A stretch of DNA of 64,000 bases from JBCFBK01 sp038562555 (GTDB lineage Bacteria > Bacteroidota > Bacteroidia > Bacteroidales > Prolixibacteraceae). The position numbers and the translations under genes were made by a program. Below are positions 46,001-56,180 of this stretch, one piece after another (position 1 is the first letter of the stretch; each line of letters begins with the position of its first letter). The notes under the pieces are model-generated. The model was not told where the DNA came from. It saw only the letters and a program-made list of their open reading frames with translations, and searched no databases. The stretch lies in NCBI GenBank assembly GCA_038562555.1, contig JBCFBK010000014.1, positions 47,434 through 111,433 of the forward strand, read 5' to 3'.

Positions 46001-49000
46001 CGTACCATACTGGAATTGAAACGGTGCATAAGCAAGTGGAATCGATTAAAGTTAAGACTCCCAATCGTACCATACTGGAATTGAAACATCGTATAGGGGA
46101 GAAGCAGACCAGACGTCTTTGAACCTCCCAATCGTACCATACTGGAATTGAAACACGATCGTAGCAGGAGCCAAAGCCCTAATTTCTTTGCTCCCAATCG
46201 TACCATACTGGAATTGAAACGTCCATGAGGGCAGTCTGAAGCACCAAGGCAGCGCCTCTCCCAATCGTACCATACTGGAATTGAAACACACCGTTGGTTT
46301 TTTTCATTTTAGTACTCATAACTCCCAATCGTACCATACTGGAATTGAAACTCTGTTGGAACAAATAATGGTGGTTTTGCGTTTCCTCCCAATCGTACCA
46401 TACTGGAATTGAAACGACAATGGGAGAAGTTTAATGTTAAACCCTTGCCAACTCCCAATCGTACCATACTGGAATTGAAACGTGTAATTTGCCTAGCTGC
46501 ATTCATCTTCTCAAATTCTCCCAATCGTACCATACTGGAATTGAAACGACAATGGGAGAAGTTTAATGTTAAACCCTTGCCACTCCCAATCGTACCATAC
46601 TGGAATTGAAACCTAAATCATCATAAGCTAATGATCCTAGTGTTGTCTCCCAATCGTACCATACTGGAATTGAAACTCTGATTTTCCTGTTACTATAATT
46701 ATCGAAAGTACTCCCAATCGTACCATACTGGAATTGAAACGTAGTAGTGTATGATGAACCGTCTGATGTTCCTGCTCCCAATCGTACCATACTGGAATTG
46801 AAACAATAAGCCGATTTGGGACAAAAAAGAAGTGTGTACTCCCAATCGTACCATACTGGAATTGAAACACGGAGGTCGGGTGGTCGTACCTTGCGGTCGT
46901 TGCTCCCAATCGTACCATACTGGAATTGAAACGAATGAAAGAGATCAGCTCTATGAGTTACAGCGATCTCCCAATCGTACCATACTGGAATTGAAACTAA
47001 GCCTGGGCAGCGCCAATTTTGTCCGCGAAAACTCCCAATCGTACCATACTGGAATTGAAACGCATTTTCCAATTACCACGGAATTATGAGCGCAATCCTC
47101 CCAATCGTACCATACTGGAATTGAAACTCAATTTTTTGGAGATGCGGGAGGGATTTGAATGGTCTCCCAATCGTACCATACTGGAATTGAAACTGATCTG
47201 CCGGCACTCGCTGAGCGTGGTGTTGTAGCTCCCAATCGTACCATACTGGAATTGAAACGCGTGTTGTTGGTTGCAAAACCTCCCGTTTCATAGCTCCCAA
47301 TCGTACCATACTGGAATTGAAACCGGTGAATTATAAATCATCATCCGGTGTCCGTTCCTCCCAATCGTACCATACTGGAATTGAAACTCGTGGTCGATGG
47401 TGCCTATGCCAATACTGCCCTAAACTCCCAATCGTACCATACTGGAATTGAAACGCGTTGGGGCATCATACATTGTACTGGTCGATTGTCTCCCAATCGT
47501 ACCATACTGGAATTGAAACGGTACATGTTAGTTGCTCCAGACCGGCGCGAGGTGTCTCCCAATCGTACCATACTGGAATTGAAACAGTATCGTGTTCGTG
47601 TGCTTAATTCCGAGAATTTCCTCCCAATCGTACCATACTGGAATTGAAACATACCTCACCCGAATTGCCGCGACTGGAAAGTACACTCCCAATCGTACCA
47701 TACTGGAATTGAAACATATATGATCGAATTATTAGCCAGCTCCGGAATATCCTCCCAATCGTACCATACTGGAATTGAAACACAATCAGCCAGGAGGCAA
47801 TATTAGAACGCGTCCGCTCCCAATCGTACCATACTGGAATTGAAACGAGCCCTGATAGGGATGGACTTTGCCGCCCTGGTTTCCTCCCAATCGTACCATA
47901 CTGGAATTGAAACAAAAAAACAGAGGCTATGTGTGTACATTGCCTCTGTCTCCCAATCGTACCATACTGGAATTGAAACGCACTGGGTACGGGTAAAACC
48001 GGCCCGCTATGGTCTCCCAATCGTACCATACTGGAATTGAAACTTACTCAACAGGCGGGTCAGATTGCCTCCAAGGTGGCTCCCAATCGTACCATACTGG
48101 AATTGAAACTCGATCAACTCACAATCAGGATTGGAAATTACCTCTCCCAATCGTACCATACTGGAATTGAAACCGCAATGACTACGAACCTATTTCGAGT
48201 CAGATTTCTCCCAATCGTACCATACTGGAATTGAAACGACAATGTTACCCTTAACCTGGATAAACATCTGCCCTCCCAATCGTACCATACTGGAATTGAA
48301 ACGAGGATATGTAAATATCGATATAAGGGGAGATAGAACTCCCAATCGTACCATACTGGAATTGAAACCAGTTGGGTTTAATGGCTCCGGAAACGTTGCT
48401 TTGTCTCCCAATCGTACCATACTGGAATTGAAACCTCAAATCGAAATGACAGTCAACAGGCTGGCCGATTCTCCCAATCGTACCATACTGGAATTGAAAC
48501 GATGAGGGCGATGATGGAAATAGCAGCTGAAGGGCTCCCAATCGTACCATACTGGAATTGAAACGGTGCGCAAATTGTCGTAGAAAGCGAGGTTGATATC
48601 TCCCAATCGTACCATACTGGAATTGAAACGGAACGGAAGTTCTAAAAGAATGGACCGTAACGGGCTCCCAATCGTACCATACTGGAATTGAAACGCAAAA
48701 TGGCCTGCAGCACTTCGTAACAGTTTTTTTCCCTCCCAATCGTACCATACTGGAATTGAAACAGCATTGATGGCAACGTTGTCGCTGGGGCTTACCGCTC
48801 CCAATCGTACCATACTGGAATTGAAACGCATTTACTACAGGATGGACGGCGGTAAATGCCTATGCTCCCAATCGTACCATACTGGAATTGAAACAACATT
48901 AAGCAGCTTGAAAATTCAGAGTCTTTAACTCCCAATCGTACCATACTGGAATTGAAACTTCCATACTTCAGTAAAACTTAACCCATTTTCAGTCTCCCAA

Positions 49001-52000
49001 TCGTACCATACTGGAATTGAAACACAACGACAGTAAGCCCCCATATCGTGCCGGCCTCGCTCCCAATCGTACCATACTGGAATTGAAACGACTGCAACAT
49101 GCATGTATTTATAATGCAGCTCAGCTCCCAATCGTACCATACTGGAATTGAAACGCGGTTGTTTCATTGCAAGGAAACCCTTGTATTTCTCCCAATCGTA
49201 CCATACTGGAATTGAAACTTGTTATGAAAAACTTAATCTTGTTTGTTTTCTTACTCCCAATCGTACCATACTGGAATTGAAACATCAATTGATATGGCTC
49301 TTCAACGCTTATGAGGATACTCCCAATCGTACCATACTGGAATTGAAACGAACGGGAAAATACTGTAGTAAAATGGGTTTGTCTATAACTCCCAATCGTA
49401 CCATACTGGAATTGAAACTTAGGTGGCGAAGCTCCGGTTTCGCTGACTAATAACTCCCAATCGTACCATACTGGAATTGAAACGAAACTATTGATACTAA
49501 GGTTAATGTTTGGTGGTGCTCCCAATCGTACCATACTGGAATTGAAACTGAGGCCAATTCCTTACTTTAATGTACCATCCTTATACTCCCAATCGTACCA
49601 TACTGGAATTGAAACATCCTAATTACGACAAGTTGTATGTGCAGATTTTCACTCCCAATCGTACCATACTGGAATTGAAACAAATGATATACTTTCTGTA
49701 TCTCTTTGATACAAATCTCCCAATCGTACCATACTGGAATTGAAACCAGGAATTGGACGGTGATACTTCAACTGTTGATTCTCCCAATCGTACCATACTG
49801 GAATTGAAACAAAAGCCCATCTTTCCGAATCAATACTTATTGAACTCCCAATCGTACCATACTGGAATTGAAACGTGTAAATATGGGGCAGACGTATGGA
49901 ATAAAGTGTTTCTCCCAATCGTACCATACTGGAATTGAAACAAACCCCGCACTGTAATACAGGCGAGGTTTGATTTTCTCCCAATCGTACCATACTGGAA
50001 TTGAAACGTACGACGGTGTTTGTGTTTCTATCGAATACGACAACCTCCCAATCGTACCATACTGGAATTGAAACGATCAAATTCATTGTCCGCATCAAGC
50101 AGGTAGTCCCTGCTCCCAATCGTACCATACTGGAATTGAAACGAACAACGAGAGACGGCAAGCAATTTGAAATCGACTCCCAATCGTACCATACTGGAAT
50201 TGAAACCTGCGCCGGTGAGTTCAAGGTCTGTAAGCATCTGACTCCCAATCGTACCATACTGGAATTGAAACCCAGGTTGGTCATGGATAACAGTGCTTCA
50301 ATTTTCTCCCAATCGTACCATACTGGAATTGAAACGGGCTTTTTTGGTGCAAAGCCAGTGCGGAGAATGCCCCTCCCAATCGTACCATACTGGAATTGAA
50401 ACGATTAATCCCATCTGACCTTAACGTTGAACTCTTTGCTCCCAATCGTACCATACTGGAATTGAAACTTGCCTGCTTCTTTGTGGGATGTTGAGATTGT
50501 TTGCTCCCAATCGTACCATACTGGAATTGAAACTAAAACCGGGTAATCGGGAGAGGTTTTGGGGAATTGACTCCCAATCGTACCATACTGGAATTGAAAC
50601 CGAGAATAACTTTTACGATACCTCATAACTGATTGCTCCCAATCGTACCATACTGGAATTGAAACAAGTATCAGCAGTTTAATCCTCAGTATAATAATCA
50701 CTCCCAATCGTACCATACTGGAATTGAAACGAGATTGAGTCCGTCCAGATCGGAGGGCAGGTGTGCTCCCAATCGTACCATACTGGAATTGAAACTGCAC
50801 AGTGCTCGGTATATACTTATACTCCGCATACTCCCAATCGTACCATACTGGAATTGAAACACAACTGACCCCGGTATAATTCATCGATTTTACCACTCCC
50901 AATCGTACCATACTGGAATTGAAACGGAAAAGGCGATGACCAGGATCCGCCGCCGCTACCCTCCCAATCGTACCATACTGGAATTGAAACCATAGAAAAA
51001 TGCGAAAGCGAAATAGACGCAGCACTCCCAATCGTACCATACTGGAATTGAAACGACACACGGAATAAGTTTTTTAAGGACGGCCATACTCCCAATCGTA
51101 CCATACTGGAATTGAAACTTGAATATGATCGTCAAAAAAACTCAGATAACTTCCTCCCAATCGTACCATACTGGAATTGAAACAGGCTGAAATTAAAGCC
51201 TTGAAAGAAGCTGTTGAAAAACTCCCAATCGTACCATACTGGAATTGAAACAAAGAGATGTAATTTGTTGCTGAAGGTCAATAATTCTCCCAATCGTACC
51301 ATACTGGAATTGAAACGGGAAAGATCGGCGGTAATCCGGCAGTGGAAAGACTCCCAATCGTACCATACTGGAATTGAAACATAATCAGGTTAAATACTCA
51401 GTAACACAGCAAATTACCTCCCAATCGTACCATACTGGAATTGAAACATGGACAATGGACGAAGGGCAGGGAAGCACATATACTCCCAATCGTACCATAC
51501 TGGAATTGAAACATTGTTTATATTTAAGAATTTCTGTTGTAGTTACCTCCCAATCGTACCATACTGGAATTGAAACGTAGATATCCCTGGGCAAATCCCC
51601 TCTTTACTCGCCCTCCCAATCGTACCATACTGGAATTGAAACGACATAAGGATGCTGTTATCCGGAGCGTCAATAACCTCCCAATCGTACCATACTGGAA
51701 TTGAAACCAGTATAATAATCAGCCTATACAGTTGCCGAATCTGCCTCCCAATCGTACCATACTGGAATTGAAACCGGGTTACGTTCGGATAGTGTTTTCA
51801 TTTCTTTTCCTCCTCCCAATCGTACCATACTGGAATTGAAACTTCGTCCGGATGTCAGCCACGCCGTCCAGATTGGCTCCCAATCGTACCATACTGGAAT
51901 TGAAACGTCATTATGATTGAGCAGCCCAACCGGGTTTTTTCCTCCCAATCGTACCATACTGGAATTGAAACGAAGCATTTCAAGCCTGGTAACTTCATCC

Positions 52001-53411
52001 CTTAGCCTCCCAATCGTACCATACTGGAATTGAAACTACTCCTGGGCAGATTTATGGCGTCAATAAGTTTCTCCCAATCGTACCATACTGGAATTGAAAC
52101 ATCTTTCCTGCCGATGCCATCTCATTAATCCGATCTCCCAATCGTACCATACTGGAATTGAAACCGGCAGTACCTCAATGCCTGCATCGATCTTTTGCCG
52201 GACTCCCAATCGTACCATACTGGAATTGAAACGACTTCGGTTTTGGCCGCTGCTTCTTTGGCAGGTGCCCTCCCAATCGTACCATACTGGAATTGAAACC
52301 CCCGGTGTCGGGCGCTTCTCCGGCATTCATGCTATCTCCCAATCGTACCATACTGGAATTGAAACACGTACTGCATGATCTTGAAGATATCAGACTCAAC
52401 TCCCAATCGTACCATACTGGAATTGAAACTATTCTTGCGGTTTACTTGTTTAATTAACGATCTCTCCCAATCGTACCATACTGGAATTGAAACTTTGGAT
52501 GAAGCCGCTACAAACTGGATCAATGCGATCTCCCAATCGTACCATACTGGAATTGAAACGAGGTCGGCCCGCCATCAATCCTTCATTGTGCACTCTCCCA
52601 ATCGTACCATACTGGAATTGAAACTACCGCAAAGGCTTCAAACTGATCAAGGGTCAGATCAACTCCCAATCGTACCATACTGGAATTGAAACTTGACCAT
52701 TATTCTCAGACCATTCCCGTAGAATTCTCCCAATCGTACCATACTGGAATTGAAACAAGAACGAAGACCTTCCAACATATGAGGCGGCATTGCTCCCAAT
52801 CGTACCATACTGGAATTGAAACACAACTGACCCCGGTATAATTCATCGATTTTACCACTCCCAATCGTACCATACTGGAATTGAAACTTTCAATCTCTAC
52901 ATATTTAACCTCATCCCTATTGTCTCCCAATCGTACCATACTGGAATTGAAACTATACCATCAAAAATTATCGACAATAAAAAAGCAATCTCCCAATCGT
53001 ACCATACTGGAATTGAAACGTAGTAGTCGAATTTATCATATTTTTTAAAAACACGCTCCCAATCGTACCATACTGGAATTGAAACGGGAGTTAATGTGCT
53101 TTTCATGTAGTTTGTTTTCGCTCCCAATCGTACCATACTGGAATTGAAACTAAGGTCAAAGACTCTGGCACCCAGCAAAGCAAGCTCCCAATCGTACCAT
53201 ACTGGAATTGAAACAACCACATCGGTAGCGCGAAGTTTATTCTTCGTACTCCCAATCGTACCATACTGGAATTGAAACTTGTCGATGTAGTGGTGATGAA
53301 GACACCAATACCCCCACTCCCAATCGTACCATACGGGAATTGAAATATCTGGACATTATAGACCGCCATATTAGCATATGTCTCCCAATCGTACCGTACT
53401 GGAATTGAAAC
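37003..53411 (+). CRISPR. CRISPR array, 251 repeats and 250 spacers
   Basis: The 30-base repeat starts CTCCCAATCG, has TACCATACTG in the middle and ends GAATTGAAAC. I listed every start by hand: 251 repeats, mean step 65.5, spacers 34-39 bases. I saw no variation until the last two: 53317-53346 has two changes (TGG to GGG, final C to T) and 53382-53411 one (CAT to CGT). Decay at the right end and cas1-cas2 at the left place the leader on the left, so transcription is on the plus strand. The ATTGAAAC end and weak internal pairing suit a Cas6 type I-B system. Several spacers overlap, duplicate or are homologous to one another. Confidence 0.99.
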
Positions 53412-53534
53412 AAAGTCCTTCTATATCGGGTAATTTTAGGAAAGGACAGACGTTGTTTATGTGTTAAAGACAACTCGTTTATCCTGCATAACGAAGTTGC
53501 TTATGCATTGGAAATTTTGGACGCGTCTTTAAAT

Positions 53535-53801
53535 TCATTCCCGAAGCGATTTTTTCACTGACTCCAGAAATTCATGAATGAGGTGGAGATCGAAATAGAT
53601 CGTGCACAATTCAAGGTCGGGCCAAAGGTTTTCGGAAGTTTTGCTGAGCAAATCAAGCATGCGATAGTTTAATTTGTAAATGGTATTCTCAAGACATTCG
53701 ATGATTTCTTCATTATTCCCATACTGCGGATGGAACTCTTGCCAGGCTTTAATCAATGCCTCCTTTAGCTTTTCGTTCTGAATATTGTTTGCATTTTCCA
53801 T
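53535..53801 (-). CDS. Small protein of unknown function
   Basis: 88 residues from the ATG at 53801 (MENANNIQNEKLKEALIKAW). Helical, acidic, with YKLNYRMLDLLSKTSENLWP and a C-terminal helix LHLIHEFLESVKKSLRE. I recognise no family. It is the first gene beyond the array, divergent from the XRE regulator gene. An upstream in-frame ATG at 53843 would add 14 hydrophobic residues and is less likely. The gene could belong to an accessory block at the trailer end of the array. Confidence 0.6.
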   Translation of the reverse strand: MENANNIQNEKLKEALIKAWQEFHPQYGNNEEIIECLENTIYKLNYRMLDLLSKTSENLWPDLELCTIYFDLHLIHEFLESVKKSLRE

Positions 53802-53975
53802 AGTTGTAATTATTAACACATCATTGCCTAATACACATAGCAAGTCTTAAAAAGATTCATAAAAATATTTTATAGGACTTTTTAATGCTTTAAAAGCATA
53901 TCAAAAATACAAAAAATATTTAAATGAATACACAAAGGCATAAAAAAATGCGAAAACGCGTTTATTCTAAGTTAT

Positions 53976-53983
53976 TATCTTTG
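53976..53983 (+). promoter_or_regulatory. -7 box of the XRE gene
   Basis: TATCTTTG, 21 bases before the ATG at 54005. It supports that start over the upstream ATG at 53924. Confidence 0.45.
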
Positions 53984-54004
53984 GTAATCAATGCAGAGAA
54001 ATTA

Positions 54005-54220
54005 ATGGAAAAACAGACATTTAATCGCATTAAAGCGGTTTTAGCCGAGAGGAGAAAAAGCAATAACTGGTTGGCCGACGAATTAGACATGAACAGAACT
54101 ACCGTTTCTAAATGGTGTAGAAATGACATGCAACCAAGAGTTGAAACTTTATTTCAAATTGCCAATGTACTTGATGTGGATGTAAGAGAACTCCTGGTTT
54201 CAAACAAAAGTAAGAGTTAA
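54005..54220 (+). CDS. XRE-family helix-turn-helix regulator
   Basis: 71 residues, a single Cro/CI-type domain: FNRIKAVLAERRKSNNWLAD, LDMNRTTVSKWCRNDMQPRV and LFQIANVLDVDVRELL. Very close to the small solitary XRE proteins common in Bacteroidota. The start at 54005 fits the family and the promoter box. Its neighbours are a divergent small gene and, 69 bases downstream, a half CRISPR repeat. Whether it regulates the divergent gene cannot be told. Confidence 0.85.
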   Translation: MEKQTFNRIKAVLAERRKSNNWLADELDMNRTTVSKWCRNDMQPRVETLFQIANVLDVDVRELLVSNKSKS

Positions 54221-54289
54221 AAACTATATATTTTGCAAAGGCTCGCAGCAATAACATACCGCGTATTCCCCGGGGTTCTTTTCAGAAGT

Positions 54290-54307
54290 CCATACTGGAA
54301 TCGAAAC
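54290..54307 (+). repeat. Half CRISPR repeat downstream of the array
   Basis: CCATACTGGAATCGAAAC matches the 3' 18 bases of the array repeat with one change (T to C). The 12 bases before it do not match. It lies 878 bases beyond the last array repeat, in the same orientation. Confidence 0.75.
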
Positions 54308-54485
54308 CTGTGTAGGCCAAAAATAATCTGATCCTTCGCTGATCTATCGCTGCTCCTTCGCTGGTGGTTGGGTGAGGGATATGTTCCTTCCCAAAATTTG
54401 AAACACTTGTTGAAAAAACCAACCGTTTAATCTTATCAATCATCAACTGTAACAGCTCCAAAAAACAAAGTTATTGGTAACAAAG

Positions 54486-55277
54486 ATGGATTATAAAGAA
54501 ATAAATAAAAGACTTTGGAACGACAAGACGAATGTTCATTTTACATCCGACTTTTACGATGTTGATTCGTTTTTAAAAGGCAGAGATACGTTAAACCCGG
54601 TTGAGACCGAACTCCTCGGCAACATAAACGACAAAAGCATTTTACATTTGCAATGCCATTTCGGGCTCGATACAATTTCATTATCCCGCCATGGAGCACT
54701 TGTAACCGGAGTTGATTTTTCGGATAACGCGATTACCAGGGCAAATCAACTCAAAGAAACCTTAGGAACTAATACAAGGTTTATACAGAGTGACATATAT
54801 AATCTTACAGATAATCTTCATGAGACATTCGATGTGGTTTTTACATCATACGGAGTAATTGGTTGGCTTCCTGATATGAAAAAGTGGGCAGAAACAATCG
54901 CTCACTTCCTGAAACCCGGCGGCATTTTCGTAATGGTTGAATTTCATCCGGTTATTTGGATGTTCAGTTATGATTTTAAGAATATAGCGTTCAACTATAT
55001 GGACTCGTCTCCCATTATCGAGGAGCTGGAAGGAACATACGCGGATAGAAAATCGGGTATTAAGAGTAAATCGGTGGCCTGGAATCACGGATTGGGATAT
55101 GTTATCGATTCGATTATTAAATCCGGACTCGAACTTACCGATTTTAAGGAGTATGACTATTCTCCTTATGACTGCTTTGAAAATACGGTTAGGATTGGAG
55201 AACGCCGATTCCAAATCAGAGGACTTGAAAATAAAATTCCTATGATGTACTCTATTAAAGCTACAAAGAAGAAATAG
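54486..55277 (+). CDS. SAM-dependent class I methyltransferase
   Basis: 263 residues from the ATG at 54486. SAM-binding motif I is atypical: SILHLQCHFGLDTISLSRHG in place of the usual D/E-x-G-x-G-x-G. Then come VTGVDFSDNAITRANQL (motif II acidic residue), FDVVFTSYGVIGWLPDM (motif IV) and FLKPGGIFVMVEFHPV. This HLQCHFGLDT form is known in a group of small-molecule methyltransferases. Substrate unknown. Stand-alone gene. Confidence 0.88.
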   Translation: MDYKEINKRLWNDKTNVHFTSDFYDVDSFLKGRDTLNPVETELLGNINDKSILHLQCHFGLDTISLSRHGALVTGVDFSDNAITRANQLKETLGTNTRFIQSDIYNLTDNLHETFDVVFTSYGVIGWLPDMKKWAETIAHFLKPGGIFVMVEFHPVIWMFSYDFKNIAFNYMDSSPIIEELEGTYADRKSGIKSKSVAWNHGLGYVIDSIIKSGLELTDFKEYDYSPYDCFENTVRIGERRFQIRGLENKIPMMYSIKATKKK

Positions 55278-55324
55278 CCGACCTTCTCCTCTTCGTCTGA
55301 TGCTCATACCATGTCAACGTCTCG

Positions 55325-55374
55325 CCGCTGCTTTATGAGCAGCGGCCCCAGGTTCGAATTCCTGCACCCGAACA
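55325..55374 (+). other. tRNA-like 3' fragment, possible integration scar
   Basis: CCGCTGC, loop TTTATGA, GCAGCGG form an anticodon-arm-like hairpin (U at loop position 2). A T-arm-like AGGTTCGAATTCCT and CACCCGAACA follow. The T-stem needs a one-base deletion to pair properly and there is no D-arm, so it is not a working tRNA. Such scraps are often left where islands insert into tRNA genes. Confidence 0.35.
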
Positions 55375-55565
55375 ATGTTTAAAATCAATGAGTTAAATGA
55401 AAGTTTAGCTCCTTTTTTTGTTGGGGTACAACATGGGGACAATACGCTTTCAGTATTTGTCGTATTCAGCCTCTGATATTGTCGCATAAACACAGTAAGC
55501 AGCGTGGTTTAGTTGCCGAAATTTGTATGGTAACAGTAAACAAAGTTAAAGGAGGAAAAATAATT

Positions 55566-56159
55566 ATGAGAAAAATTATCGTTATATCAGTGATTACCTT
55601 AGATGGAGTCATGCAAGGAATGGGAAATCCAAATGAGGATACATCTGGTGGTTTCAAATATGGTGGATGGAGCGTACCCAATAGCGACACAGTTGTCGGT
55701 GAGGAAATGCAAAAACTAATGCAACCCACCGATTATCTGTTGGGCAGAAAAACATTTGAGATTTTTACCAACTACTGGCCTCAAAATGCTGAAGTGTGGC
55801 CCGGTATTAACAACGGCACAAAATACGTCTTGTCGGGGACTATAAAAAAGTCGGACTGGAGAAACACCGTATTTATCGAAAGTTTGGCAGATATCAAAAA
55901 GCTCAAAAATTCAGAAGGTTCCGACATCCAGGTTTGGGGTAGTGGCAAGCTTATTCAGTTACTGCTGAAGAATGATTTAGTGGACGAGCTTCGACTCCAA
56001 ATTCACCCCTTGACAATTGGCACGGGAAAAAAGTTGTTCGATGATGGTCCAATTCCGGCAGCCTTTAAGTTAACAGCGTGTTTGCCCTCGCCAAGTGGAG
56101 TAATCATTGCCAATTACAAGCGGGCCGGAGATGTTAAGACAGGGACTTTTGAAGTTTAA
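55566..56159 (+). CDS. RibD C-terminal/dihydrofolate reductase-like protein
   Basis: 197 residues. RibD_C/DHFR-fold: MRKIIVISVITLDGVMQGMG, TDYLLGRKTFEIFTNYWP, DIQVWGSGKLIQLLLKNDLV and DELRLQIHPLTIGTGKKLF, all typical of the family called dihydrofolate reductase family protein. The substrate is unknown. A textbook AAAGGAGG sits 10 bases before the ATG, unusual for this genome and perhaps a mark of transfer from outside the phylum. It begins a run of small accessory genes. Confidence 0.88.
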   Translation: MRKIIVISVITLDGVMQGMGNPNEDTSGGFKYGGWSVPNSDTVVGEEMQKLMQPTDYLLGRKTFEIFTNYWPQNAEVWPGINNGTKYVLSGTIKKSDWRNTVFIESLADIKKLKNSEGSDIQVWGSGKLIQLLLKNDLVDELRLQIHPLTIGTGKKLFDDGPIPAAFKLTACLPSPSGVIIANYKRAGDVKTGTFEV

Positions 56160-56180
56160 TGAGTTAGTAAAAGCATATTT

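Noticed and set aside
43920..52070. GCGTCAATAA shared by three spacers (43920, 51643, 52037)
   Set aside because: Ten bases near the spacer ends with unrelated flanks; with 250 spacers such short matches are expected by chance.
36978..53473. Many open frames of 60-264 codons on both strands across the array, with repeated peptides such as VSIPVWYDWE or PNRTILELK
   Set aside because: The 30-base repeat has no stop codon in several frames, so frames stay open by chance through spacers. They are shadows of the CRISPR array, not genes.
55325..55374. Functional tRNA gene
   Set aside because: No D-arm or 5' acceptor strand, and the T-stem pairs only after removing a base.
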